Assembly: GCA_030424665.1 (NCBI GenBank)
Contig: JAUHWN010000030.1
Span: 1-32,887 of the forward strand
From: Bdellovibrionia bacterium
GTDB lineage: Bacteria; Bdellovibrionota; Bdellovibrionia; Bdellovibrionales; JAGQZY01
Reading direction: 5' to 3'
Length of the DNA stretch: 32,887 nucleotides
Translations under genes and position numbers: made by a program
Shown here: in pieces, positions 16,218 to 24,711 of the stretch
Numbering within the stretch: the stretch's first letter is position 1
How the letters are laid out: the number at the start of each line of letters is the position of its first letter
Notes under the pieces: generated by a model
What the model saw: only the letters and a program-made list of their open reading frames with translations
Databases searched by the model: none
Told to the model about the DNA's origin: nothing

Positions 16218-17275
16218 AAGTACCGATCTCTGAAATCGTTTAAGTCAAATGATACAGCTCCTTCACACTTTAACCATGTGAGAAACTCTTGGTAAGTTCT
16301 TTCCCATCTGTAACTTGGCGAGGCCGCACGGTCATGCCAATCTACACTAACGACTCCCCCCATAGAGATTAGAGGTCGAAACTTCTTTTTCAACAGTTTT
16401 AATGCCTGAGAATGACTCAGGGATAGCTCATCAAATAAAGTTCCATCCATTGCGACTAATGGGATTTCTTGAATTCTTCGTGATTTAGTCGGAAAGTAGG
16501 GTCCCAACATACCTCCCCTGAAAGCAACGCGGTCGTTCCATCCTAGTGATGAATCAATTTGAATCCCTGCATCAGCTAATACATCCAGGTCATTCACATC
16601 TGGGACATTTAACCAATGTTGTCTATTAATCACAATATTACAATTGACTATAGTCTCAAGATCACTTTTTTCTTTTTGAAATTTATTTTCAACAATAGAG
16701 TTTAAACTCCCATGAGAACCTATAGTCGAATTTGACTCCTTCAATATTTTAATTACTTTCCCGAACAGTTCGGAACGAATGTCATAAGATGGGTCTATAA
16801 AATACTCTCGCAAACGTTGCTTAAGGGAGTCAGATCTCACTGGGTTAGGTATAAAGACGACTGGATTTCCGTCATCACCGCAAAAATCGTTACTTATCTC
16901 TAAAATGTTTGAAATCGAGTCTAAATAATCTCCGCCAATTTGAGAAAATTTCCGATATCCTACTAAACGTTTTAACACCATTCGCTTCGTAGGATATATG
17001 TAATCTATATCATGGGATAACATAACTCTGAGGCCTTCGATCTTCTTCTTTAGTCCAACTGACTGACACAACTCATCAATCTTTTGCTCTACCATCGGAA
17101 CCTCAAAAGACTTGCCAAGAGAATACCCTAAACCTTTTGATTTAATATCTGTATTAAACATGTCGAATAGACTTTCTCCTAATTCGATATTTGAATTAGC
17201 AAGCTCATCTACCTGGGCAAGATCACAATTGTATTTTAATAAAATATGGTTTTTGAGAAATTCTTCTGCGCTCAT
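16214..17275 (-). CDS. Polysaccharide deacetylase-like (NodB homology) protein
   Basis: A 353-residue protein with the NodB pattern: VMLSHDIDYIYP (His88, Asp89, Asp91), IGSHGSLNSI (metal-ligand His188), RQHWLNVPD, then DSSLGWNDRVAFRGG and a final VDWHDRAASP. It belongs to the sub-group with an extra N-terminal domain of about 80 residues often found in surface-glycan loci. The usual second histidine of H-x(3)-H is Asn192, so the metal site may be incomplete, although I recall relatives with a similar HGS/HPS form. There is no signal peptide, so it probably acts in the cytoplasm on a sugar nucleotide or lipid-linked intermediate. ATG overlaps the asparagine-synthase stop by one base (TAATG) and its end overlaps the toroid-like gene. 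Fold firm, substrate unknown. Confidence 0.75.
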   Translation of the reverse strand: MSAEEFLKNHILLKYNCDLAQVDELANSNIELGESLFDMFNTDIKSKGLGYSLGKSFEVPMVEQKIDELCQSVGLKKKIEGLRVMLSHDIDYIYPTKRMVLKRLVGYRKFSQIGGDYLDSISNILEISNDFCGDDGNPVVFIPNPVRSDSLKQRLREYFIDPSYDIRSELFGKVIKILKESNSTIGSHGSLNSIVENKFQKEKSDLETIVNCNIVINRQHWLNVPDVNDLDVLADAGIQIDSSLGWNDRVAFRGGMLGPYFPTKSRRIQEIPLVAMDGTLFDELSLSHSQALKLLKKKFRPLISMGGVVSVDWHDRAASPSYRWERTYQEFLTWLKCEGAVSFDLNDFRDRYL

Positions 17276-19062
17276 TACAAAAACCTCAATTCAATACCCC
17301 TCGATCGGCTCCAAGAATCTAAACACAGAGCAATCCAAATCCGATGGGCATAAACTTCGTCCAATGCAAAAGGTCTTTTCTTGGCGCTAAAATCTTTAAA
17401 AAAGCTAACGAATTTCTTTTTAGAGTCTTCTCCCTTAAAAATAGTTGAGGATTTAAGTCGTTCCTCAACAAAGTCACTTAGTTCATGCTTAAACCATAGG
17501 CGAAGAGGAGTAGGAAATCCGCGCTTTTTAGCTTGAAATATTTCTTCGGGTAGATAATTTTTAGCAACATCAATAAGCATATGCTTTAATCTACCTTTCG
17601 CCATTAGTTCTCGTGAATCTATTCTATCTACATAGTCCACAATTTCTTGACTCCACAATGGCATACGTGTCTCTAGCGACCATTTCATGCTAATATGGTC
17701 TTCAATGGTCAACAAGCCAGGCAGGTAAATTTCTTTATAGTAACTTTTTAGGTCGGCAACCTTGTCGAACGAGGCCGAAGAAAACAGCAGTTCATTATCT
17801 GTATCCTTAAAGTCATTTAAGCTTGGAGCAAAAGCCAATTTACCTGTCTTTAGATATTTCAAAACCGAATAAAAGAACCATATGGATGACTTAGAATTTA
17901 AACTCAAAAGTACTCTAAGTTTATCCAACAAACCAAATTGAGGCGAAAAAAAGTATGCCGACAAGAATAAAGGATATCCAAAGAACAACTCATCTCCGCC
18001 ATGTCCCGATAAAACTACCTTGAAAGACTTCGAAACCTCACTGGCAACCACATACTGGGATAAGCTCCCCATTCCCATCCTCGGTTGATCTAGTTGATTT
18101 ACCAAGTCATCAAAGTACTTTATAAAGTGATCTGGTCTAATTTCGACGGGCACGAGTTCAATATTTGCTTTTTTTGAGACTACTTCTGCGAGAGGCAGTT
18201 CAGAGTAATAAGGGTCTTCAGTATCAAAAAAACCCGTAAATGCAGTAATAGTTTGACCTAGCTCCTGCCTTGCCAAAACAGAAACAAGTGTCGAATCAAT
18301 ACCACCGGACATATATGTTGAAATTGGAACATCGCTTACCAAATGAGATCTTACTGAATCTAAAATGACATCTTCTAGACTACTTTCTTTTTTCTCCTTT
18401 GGTTTGTATTTAATTTTACCTTGAGAGGTTCTAATTATTTTACTTTTATCTATTTTAAACTTTACCCACCCACCCAGGGGAAGGGCCTTGATATTTTTAA
18501 AAAAAGTACACTCTGATCCGTAATTTTCAAACTCGACATAACTTTTAATGGTTGTCTGATCTAATTCAGTCTTATCCTCTGCATCCAAGTAAGATAAAAT
18601 AAGTTTAATTTCAGATGCAAAAATTAACTTTTTTTCATCGTGAAAGAAGTAGAGTGGCTTTATTCCGAGGGTATCTCGAAACAACATTAATTCAGACGTC
18701 TCGTTATAAAAAAATGAACCAGCATACATTCCATGGCATTTATTCAGAAAATCTTCTTTTTCGCTCAGGAGGCCATTAAAGAGTACCTGAGAATCTGAAG
18801 TCGCTTGATGCTCTATATCTTTATAGTTATATATTTCACCATTAAAAACGAGCGACCCCGCCTCAGACTCCATAGGCTGATTAGCGTCTTCCGAAAGATC
18901 AATGATGGCCAACCGTGTGTGTCCTAGAACTAATTTTCCACCATCAATTTTAGTAACACCTCTAGAGTCCGGACCCCGATGTGATATAAGGTCAAGACGC
19001 TTTAAAACATCTTCTTCAGACAATTGGTTTTGGGATGAGAAATATCCAAATACGCCACACAC
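17275..19062 (-). CDS. asnB: Asparagine synthase (glutamine-hydrolysing) family amidotransferase
   Basis: A 595-residue two-domain enzyme. The N-terminal class II glutaminase has the nucleophile Cys2 (MCGVFGYF), SHRGPDSRG, HTRLAIIDLS and FNGEIYNY; the C-terminal synthetase has the ATP loop STYMSGGIDSTLVS (SGGIDS at 252-257) and SGHGGDELFFGYP. The requirement for cysteine as the second residue fixes the GTG start at 19062, which overlaps the GT2 stop as TAGTG. In polysaccharide loci such proteins (for example WbpS in P. aeruginosa) are thought to amidate the carboxyl group of a hexuronic acid, and wbpA-type uronate synthesis is nearby, so uronamide formation is the most likely role. Free asparagine synthesis cannot be excluded from sequence. 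Confidence 0.88.
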   Translation of the reverse strand: MCGVFGYFSSQNQLSEEDVLKRLDLISHRGPDSRGVTKIDGGKLVLGHTRLAIIDLSEDANQPMESEAGSLVFNGEIYNYKDIEHQATSDSQVLFNGLLSEKEDFLNKCHGMYAGSFFYNETSELMLFRDTLGIKPLYFFHDEKKLIFASEIKLILSYLDAEDKTELDQTTIKSYVEFENYGSECTFFKNIKALPLGGWVKFKIDKSKIIRTSQGKIKYKPKEKKESSLEDVILDSVRSHLVSDVPISTYMSGGIDSTLVSVLARQELGQTITAFTGFFDTEDPYYSELPLAEVVSKKANIELVPVEIRPDHFIKYFDDLVNQLDQPRMGMGSLSQYVVASEVSKSFKVVLSGHGGDELFFGYPLFLSAYFFSPQFGLLDKLRVLLSLNSKSSIWFFYSVLKYLKTGKLAFAPSLNDFKDTDNELLFSSASFDKVADLKSYYKEIYLPGLLTIEDHISMKWSLETRMPLWSQEIVDYVDRIDSRELMAKGRLKHMLIDVAKNYLPEEIFQAKKRGFPTPLRLWFKHELSDFVEERLKSSTIFKGEDSKKKFVSFFKDFSAKKRPFALDEVYAHRIWIALCLDSWSRSRGIELRFL

Positions 19063-20132
19063 TAAACGTCTCGTCTATGTTGATTCTCAAGAACTCTCAC
19101 AATGTGCTTCAAGACCTCTTCTTGCTGCATTTTTAAAATTTGCAAGGTCGCTAAGGAAAAGAAAGTCTGTATCGAAAGTATCGTACCTAAACCTGCAATA
19201 AAAAAAGTATGTGGACTTTGATTGAATGAGCTCGACAAACCGATCCAAAGTTTTCTCCAAAAACCCTCATCTGTCTCTGGCCAAAAATTAAATACAGAAG
19301 ATCCTATAACAACGTACTCATAGATACTCACTAAAAACAAAAGAGCAACCAAATACTTAAACAACCTAGTTGGTTTAATGAGCAAACCATAAAGTAGATG
19401 ATTTTTAGCTGCACCCAACACCTTTAGATTGGTCTTTCTTCTCGGGCCGTCTTCCTTTTTCCAAACCAAGTCTCCTGGTACTTCGACAATTTTGCAACCT
19501 AGAATAGCCGCCTTACGTAAGACCTCGAGATGAAGTTCTTTACCTTCTTCGAAGAGGGGGAGCTCTCTAATTAACCCTCCTCGATACCCTCGAACAACAC
19601 ATGTTACAGTAGAAATCTTCTGAGAGAAAAAGCCAGTCAGTAACCAATTGGCAAATTTAGAAAGCAACAATCGATTAAAGGGAACATTTTGAGCTGTACC
19701 ACCTTTCATGTAAGGGCTAACTACAACAATGTCTGTATTGGGAGAATTACTAAAAGCCTCAAGAATTCTATCAATGTGGTAGACCTCATAGGTAAGGTCG
19801 GCATCTAAAGTTATTACAATCCGACCTCGGGAGAGCTTATAACCTACTTTTAATGCAGCGCCTCTGCCCTTGTTGAACTCGAAACTATGTATTCTAAGCT
19901 GAGTATGCTCTAAAGCTAGCTTTTCTAATATCTCTTTAGTGCCATCAGTACTGCCATCATTCACCACCAAAAGCTCGTAAGTAACTCCTGGGTGCATATC
20001 CTCTAAATGACTTTTAATTCGGTGTAAGGACTTCTCGATATTATTCGATTCATTAAAACAAGGAACCAATATAGTAAGTCCTAAACCTTCAGTTACCTTT
20101 AATGTAGAGTCATTTATTGCTGTACTTTCCAT
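19062..20132 (-). CDS. Family 2 glycosyltransferase with two C-terminal membrane helices
   Basis: GT-A fold enzyme of about 356 residues resembling dolichyl- or undecaprenyl-phosphate glycosyltransferases. ILVPCFNESNNI and LLVVNDGSTDGTKEIL bind the nucleotide, and TLDADLTYEVYHI is the metal-binding D-x-D. After residue 260 come two hydrophobic segments (YLVALLFLVSIYEYVVIG and FFIAGLGTILSIQTFFSL) that anchor it in the membrane. It is first in the seven-gene minus-strand operon, so it may start or prime the glycan that the downstream enzymes modify. The track starts at a TTG (20141); the ATG at 20132 is more likely, though neither has a good ribosome binding site. An N-terminal extension of about 17 residues precedes the first strand. 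Confidence 0.85.
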   Translation of the reverse strand: MESTAINDSTLKVTEGLGLTILVPCFNESNNIEKSLHRIKSHLEDMHPGVTYELLVVNDGSTDGTKEILEKLALEHTQLRIHSFEFNKGRGAALKVGYKLSRGRIVITLDADLTYEVYHIDRILEAFSNSPNTDIVVVSPYMKGGTAQNVPFNRLLLSKFANWLLTGFFSQKISTVTCVVRGYRGGLIRELPLFEEGKELHLEVLRKAAILGCKIVEVPGDLVWKKEDGPRRKTNLKVLGAAKNHLLYGLLIKPTRLFKYLVALLFLVSIYEYVVIGSSVFNFWPETDEGFWRKLWIGLSSSFNQSPHTFFIAGLGTILSIQTFFSLATLQILKMQQEEVLKHIVRVLENQHRRDV

Positions 20133-20141
20133 TTTCAACAA

Positions 20142-20226
20142 AGCTATATTATCTCGATAAATTGCTCAAGATACTTCGTCAGGCGGCACCCTAATTGGGG
20201 TCTTATGCGCAGCATTAGGAGGGGCT
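20142..20226. promoter_or_regulatory. Short divergent promoter region between the minus and plus operons
   Basis: Only 85 bases separate the first gene of the seven-gene minus operon from the plus-strand methyltransferase-HTTM operon, so both promoters must lie here or overlap the coding ends. On the minus strand, ATAATATAG close to the GT2 start could serve as a -10, but no -35 at good spacing was seen. Confidence 0.4.
20216..20224 (+). promoter_or_regulatory. Very strong ribosome binding site before the methyltransferase
   Basis: TAGGAGGGG is nearly the full anti-Shine-Dalgarno complement and ends two nt before the ATG at 20227. It is the strongest site noticed in the window and makes this start secure. 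Confidence 0.7.
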
Positions 20227-20943
20227 ATGAATCCAAACTCAGAATACTCGATTGATAGAGATCTGGAAAAGTGGAAAGCATATGCAAAGGAGATCCATAG
20301 CCGAAATATCGTAAAATCAGGAAGCGATGAAACCTTCTATACGTTCGCCCAATCCTCTGCTGAACGAGGTAGTCATAGCTGGATCGCAAACCTTCCGCTA
20401 AATAGAGACAAAGTCTTAGAAATTGGTGCTGGAGGGGGAGAACATATTGAGTTTGAAAAGGGCAAAATGAACCTTAAGAACTACACGGCCCTCGATATTG
20501 ACAAAAATTTCTTGAACATTATTAGTCAGCGCTACCCAGATGTGGACTTAGTAGAGTCCAAAGCAGATAAGACCCCCTTTGAGGACTCTACCTTTACTAC
20601 GATAATTGCTCACGGCGTTCTAGAGCATATCTCAAGCCTAGATAGCACACTCCAAGAAGTATCGAGAATATTGAAAGATGACGGTAAATTTGTAGTATTA
20701 GTGCCAGCAAATGGAAATTTCACAATAAATCTATTTAAACTTTTGGTGACTTACCCTAGCCTTAAAATTCGAGGTATCAAACGACCGTCTTATATTTGGC
20801 ATTTCGAAAACGCTAATTCTTTGACCCGAATTCAGGTCTACCTTGAAAAGAACTTTTTAATAGAGAAAACGGTTAGCCTCCCTTTTAAAGCACTACCTAG
20901 ATTTCTTTCTCCATTGATTGGCTATGTTTGTTCAAAAAAATGA
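20227..20943 (+). CDS. Class I SAM-dependent methyltransferase
   Basis: A 238-residue protein with motif I VLEIGAGGGEH (about 63-73), an acidic strand end ALDIDKNF, motif II-like TIIAHGVLEHISS and post-motif ILKDDGKFVVLVP, typical of the methyltransferase type 11/12 group that modifies sugars or lipids. A patch near the C-terminus is basic and hydrophobic (NLFKLLVTYPSLKIRGIKRP). It is first in a four-gene plus-strand operon, and its end overlaps the next gene. The operon continues with three membrane proteins, so the acceptor may be a membrane-bound glycan or lipid. The acceptor cannot be determined from sequence. Confidence 0.8.
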   Translation: MNPNSEYSIDRDLEKWKAYAKEIHSRNIVKSGSDETFYTFAQSSAERGSHSWIANLPLNRDKVLEIGAGGGEHIEFEKGKMNLKNYTALDIDKNFLNIISQRYPDVDLVESKADKTPFEDSTFTTIIAHGVLEHISSLDSTLQEVSRILKDDGKFVVLVPANGNFTINLFKLLVTYPSLKIRGIKRPSYIWHFENANSLTRIQVYLEKNFLIEKTVSLPFKALPRFLSPLIGYVCSKK

Positions 20944-21818
20944 TAAAATTTCATAGACCAACCATCAAAATTAATACTGCGATTCATTTTTTTATTCATC
21001 TGCTAATTTTAGCTCTTGGTATTGGATTATATGGACTTAGATTCGACGTGGTCAAAATCAGTACTTTACAATGGATTTTATTGATCCTTACCTCATCTAC
21101 TTCGATTGTACTAACAAGTTCATTAAGATTAAGTACTAAGAGAGTGCTGGTCATTTTTTTTCTAAGTTTCTTAGTAGAAGTTGCGATTCTCGATACTACC
21201 TTTCAAAGAAGAATACTTTTGCTATCGTTTTGCTTGCCTTTAATTTCATTTTTCAGGTCCAAAATCTGGAAGGCATATAAAAAAATCCCCAATCAGTTTA
21301 CTCCGATAAAACTAATAGTATTGGGGAATATCACGACTTTTATTTTTTTAGTTCATCTCCCCCCTTTCTACGGGGGCATCGCAGGATGGGAGGCAGCATA
21401 CAAAGACCCGCTAGTTTACCTAAGTGGAATAAAAATATACAACAAAGAAGGGGATTCAGTCTGGTATTCGAATGGCATTACCTCACCCTTAAATTTTCCA
21501 TATAGACTCTATTTTGAGCACAGATATGACAGTAAAAAACTAGAAACTTATATCAAGCTTCTGTTTGATATATACAAGAGGTCCTACAAACATCTTAAGT
21601 CCGGATTCTTTCCATCTCAATATTTGCTTAAAGAGTTTGCCTACCCCGGCCATAATCCTTACTCAATCGAACCTTATAACAGGTTCCCCCCTAGTCAGGT
21701 GACCTTAATGACCTTTGAAACGATCGGGTTTGATCTTAAATCTAAAAAAAAGAAAGTACACAACATTGATTGGAAATACGACCTCAGCACTAGATCCTGG
21801 GAAAAGAGGTTCAATTGA
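20928..21818 (+). CDS. Uncharacterised membrane protein next to the HTTM-like gene
   Basis: Not recognised. The first 150 residues contain about four to five hydrophobic segments (for example FFIHLLILALGIGLYGL and WILLILTSSTSIVLTS). The remaining 145 residues form a soluble, aromatic-rich region (WYSNGITSPLNFPYRLYFEH, PYSIEPYNRFPPSQVTL, WKYDLSTRSWEK), probably exposed on the periplasmic side. The gene overlaps the methyltransferase; an ATG at 20940, forming ATGA with its stop, is an alternative start four codons in. Its own end overlaps the HTTM-like gene by TTGA. The close coupling suggests a two-subunit membrane complex, but this is inference only. Confidence 0.6.
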   Translation: MFKKMIKFHRPTIKINTAIHFFIHLLILALGIGLYGLRFDVVKISTLQWILLILTSSTSIVLTSSLRLSTKRVLVIFFLSFLVEVAILDTTFQRRILLLSFCLPLISFFRSKIWKAYKKIPNQFTPIKLIVLGNITTFIFLVHLPPFYGGIAGWEAAYKDPLVYLSGIKIYNKEGDSVWYSNGITSPLNFPYRLYFEHRYDSKKLETYIKLLFDIYKRSYKHLKSGFFPSQYLLKEFAYPGHNPYSIEPYNRFPPSQVTLMTFETIGFDLKSKKKKVHNIDWKYDLSTRSWEKRFN

Positions 21819-22774
21819 TTTCCTCACTTAAAACTTATCTATTCGAAGTAAAATCAATATTTTCTCCGATTTCCGAGCTTAGACTTCATTACATCAGAAT
21901 TTTTATTTGCCTGTTCTTTGTTTACAAAATACTCAGTAGAGACTTTTCAGTATTTGAATTATTCGAAAAATCCAATTTGAGTCTCTACCCAAAAGATATG
22001 TATCCAATGGATCGAGCTTTTTATCTGTTTACTCCAGATTTTCTAACTGATTTGGTGACTTTTCATTGGATTCACTGGTTTGTACCTATCAAAAACGAAG
22101 CATGGATTAACTTTGCACAATATGCCACGGTCATATTTCTGATTTTATTTGCGATTGTTGGACCAGGCCCTAGAAGATCTTTTGGAGTAATTTCGATCAG
22201 TCTTATTTTTTACCTTTGGGGGTTTTTGTGGAAAAATGGCCAAGACATAGACGCAATTTTTATCCCCATGCAAATTGTACTTCTGCTCGCAGTTTCCCAC
22301 CCTAAGAATACTAGTCTCTTGATAACTTCGAATTATTCTAGAGAGTCAAAAGATGGAGGAGTTATCATTGGCTCGATTGTAATAATCTTTGTATGTTATT
22401 ACTTTGGTTCGGGACTGAATAAACTCATAGATGTACCTGTCCATCGCTGGTTCTCCTATGAGCTTTCGCAAGAAATCTTAAGAGCTAGAGTTAGGTCTGA
22501 CTTGGGATATTTCGTTCAGGCTCCTAAGTTTTTCTCATTCATGACTACCGTCCCCTGGACAGATTCCATTTTAGTACCTATTACTTATCTTTCTCATTTG
22601 TCGATGCCACTAATACTTGTCCACAGAAAGTGGGTTGTAAAAGCATCTGTATTTTACATTTCCTTCCACTTGATGACTTGGAGCATAGGAATTCTGTTTT
22701 TTGGAATGATATTAATGTGGCTTGTATTCCTACCTATTGATCGATTAGTCTTCGGGAAGAAATTTGTAATATAA
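21815..22774 (+). CDS. HTTM-like membrane protein (vitamin K gamma-carboxylase-related family)
   Basis: A 319-residue protein with about six to eight hydrophobic segments resembling the HTTM (horizontally transferred transmembrane) domain shared with vitamin K-dependent gamma-glutamyl carboxylase. The first membrane segment follows a basic arginine (YIRIFICLFFVYKIL), and CYYFGSGLNKLIDVPVHRW matches the region where the carboxylase has its catalytic lysine (Lys203 here). The end, SFHLMTWSIGILFFGMILMWLVFLPID, is like the last HTTM helix pair. The TTG start overlaps the preceding stop as TTGA and has AAGAGG seven nt before. No carboxylase C-terminal domain is present, so the reaction is unknown. 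A DoxX-like or other four-helix membrane oxidoreductase relative is an alternative. Confidence 0.55.
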   Translation: MISSLKTYLFEVKSIFSPISELRLHYIRIFICLFFVYKILSRDFSVFELFEKSNLSLYPKDMYPMDRAFYLFTPDFLTDLVTFHWIHWFVPIKNEAWINFAQYATVIFLILFAIVGPGPRRSFGVISISLIFYLWGFLWKNGQDIDAIFIPMQIVLLLAVSHPKNTSLLITSNYSRESKDGGVIIGSIVIIFVCYYFGSGLNKLIDVPVHRWFSYELSQEILRARVRSDLGYFVQAPKFFSFMTTVPWTDSILVPITYLSHLSMPLILVHRKWVVKASVFYISFHLMTWSIGILFFGMILMWLVFLPIDRLVFGKKFVI

Positions 22775-24711
22775 TGAATGCAATAAGTAGTAAATTGAAA
22801 ACATATTCTAATTTATCTTATTTTCTTATTTTGGTTCCGATTAGTTACGGGATCTACCAAAGATTAAACCAGCTTTTGGATTCTATCGCTCTCTCTGGAT
22901 TTTCACCAATTGCCTATGTCTATCGATCAATTCATGCTGAAAATTTTTTACGCGACATAGAAGCTGGTGTCCAACTTTTCGACAAATCTTTCATAATGAA
23001 GCTCTACGTTTTGGCTTTTGAATATTTTGATATCACACCCGAAGTTTTAATTTTTATTTTTATCTTTCTAGAATTGATCGTTTCATCTCTTGTCATAATT
23101 TTTCTTTGCAGGAGTGTTGCTAAAACCTCATCCCCTCTTTTCGCAGTTACATGCACACTCTTCTTCGTTTTCTCAAATATAAGAAATTTAGACTTAGCTC
23201 GTTTTGGATTTCTTTATATCGGTCAATTTTATATTTTTGCTGATTCTGCAAGATTATTAGCATTTGCCTTTTTATTTAATAACAGAATCAAATCAAGCTA
23301 CATATTTGCAGTAATTTCATTCGCAATCCATCCATCGATAGGATTAATCAGCCTCCTATGCATTAGCTCTACGCATCTTCTTTTTTCTATTAAGGATAGA
23401 ACTTTAATATCCTTTTCTATTATTAATGTACTAACTTTAGCTTCATGTGCCCTTTGGACCTTCTTCAATTTTGATAAGTCTTCCCTCGGTGGGTCTTCCA
23501 TTCCTACAGACTCCTGGGTTGCACTTTCTAGACTATTTAATTTTCATTGGTATCCGGTAGATATGGGAATGTTTTCAAAGTATCATTACGAACGCTTCTT
23601 CCCCATTTGTACCCTATTGATGATATCGTGCTTGATTTGGAAGAAGAGTTTGCTTTCACCTCGAGTTAAACAAACTATCTTCTCAATTTTTTGTATCACT
23701 ATTCCGCTTTCGATTTTTGGCGTTATTTTCTCTGAACTTTCAACAAGTCCGTTTCTACATAAACTCTCACTCCATAGAAGTTCCGATTTAACAATTACGT
23801 TTGCGGCCCTATTCATTTTATCTTTTGTAATGGAAAAAGACTCCAGTAGGCATTTGATTGTAAAGCTTATTTGTTTCTCGGGACTTGTTCAGGCCTTTTT
23901 CTCACCTAGTTCTCCACCGATTTTATATCCTGGATTAATTTTGATTTATGAAATCTTGAGAAATAAAGAACGACCATCTACTTATGAAATAAAAGTTAAA
24001 TTAATGATACTTTGTGCTTTAGCATCATTTGTTTTGATTTATCTTGTTATATACGGATTTCAAAATATTTTTAGCCCGGCTTACTCTGGTAATATCTACA
24101 TCGCTGGCGTTTTGCTAGGCTTGACCTCTATATATAGCTTAAGGCCTACGATCTTCGTTAACTTGAGAATTATCGTGGTTTTGGTTGCAATGATGAGCTC
24201 TATCAATTGGATAAAATCATCTGAGCTAATTGATTCTTATCTAAAAAAAGCAGGAGATTATAGAGCGACCCAGGTATGGGCAAAGGAAAATACCCCTTTC
24301 AACTCACTCTTCGCGCCAGACCCTACTATCTTTTATGGCTGGAGAGACTTCTCGCATAGAAGCTCTTTTGGAAATATTCGAGAATGGTTACATACTAATT
24401 GGTTATATAATTCAAATTTTGGACTCTACAAAGAAGGACTTCGAAGAGCGAAGGCTCTTGGTATTGATTACACGGAATTTTTAGGTAGATCACCTTCTAA
24501 TCAGGGCTATTTTGAGATGCTACCAATTTTAAGAAAACGATTCTATAATTTTGATTCAAAACTTCATTGCGATTTAAAAAACGAGTTCAATATACAGTAT
24601 TTTGTATTCGATAAAGAACATCTAAATGACTCCAAGCCTCCAGTAAAGATCTTTGAAAATAGGCATTTCTTCATAGTTGAATCGAATAAATTTGTTAAGT
24701 GTTCGAACTAG
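22774..24711 (+). CDS. Large polytopic membrane protein, GT-C glycosyltransferase-like topology
   Basis: A 645-residue protein with roughly eleven or more hydrophobic segments to about residue 490, then a soluble C-terminal region of about 150 residues (VWAKENTPFNSLFAPDPT, GWRDFSHRSSFGNIREWLHTNW). The layout, the lumenal-type loop after the first helix, and ENTP followed by a W/R-rich block resemble GT-C-like membrane proteins of glycan loci, but I saw no clear D-D/E-x-Y donor motif in the first loop. The GFLYIGQFYIFADSARLLAF and FAIHPSIGLISLL helices resemble an uncharacterised membrane family. It is last in the HTTM operon (ATG overlaps the HTTM-like stop by one base) and meets the minus-strand methyltransferase tail to tail with a 4-nt overlap. 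It may be a periplasmic-face sugar transferase. Confidence 0.55.
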   Translation: MNAISSKLKTYSNLSYFLILVPISYGIYQRLNQLLDSIALSGFSPIAYVYRSIHAENFLRDIEAGVQLFDKSFIMKLYVLAFEYFDITPEVLIFIFIFLELIVSSLVIIFLCRSVAKTSSPLFAVTCTLFFVFSNIRNLDLARFGFLYIGQFYIFADSARLLAFAFLFNNRIKSSYIFAVISFAIHPSIGLISLLCISSTHLLFSIKDRTLISFSIINVLTLASCALWTFFNFDKSSLGGSSIPTDSWVALSRLFNFHWYPVDMGMFSKYHYERFFPICTLLMISCLIWKKSLLSPRVKQTIFSIFCITIPLSIFGVIFSELSTSPFLHKLSLHRSSDLTITFAALFILSFVMEKDSSRHLIVKLICFSGLVQAFFSPSSPPILYPGLILIYEILRNKERPSTYEIKVKLMILCALASFVLIYLVIYGFQNIFSPAYSGNIYIAGVLLGLTSIYSLRPTIFVNLRIIVVLVAMMSSINWIKSSELIDSYLKKAGDYRATQVWAKENTPFNSLFAPDPTIFYGWRDFSHRSSFGNIREWLHTNWLYNSNFGLYKEGLRRAKALGIDYTEFLGRSPSNQGYFEMLPILRKRFYNFDSKLHCDLKNEFNIQYFVFDKEHLNDSKPPVKIFENRHFFIVESNKFVKCSN

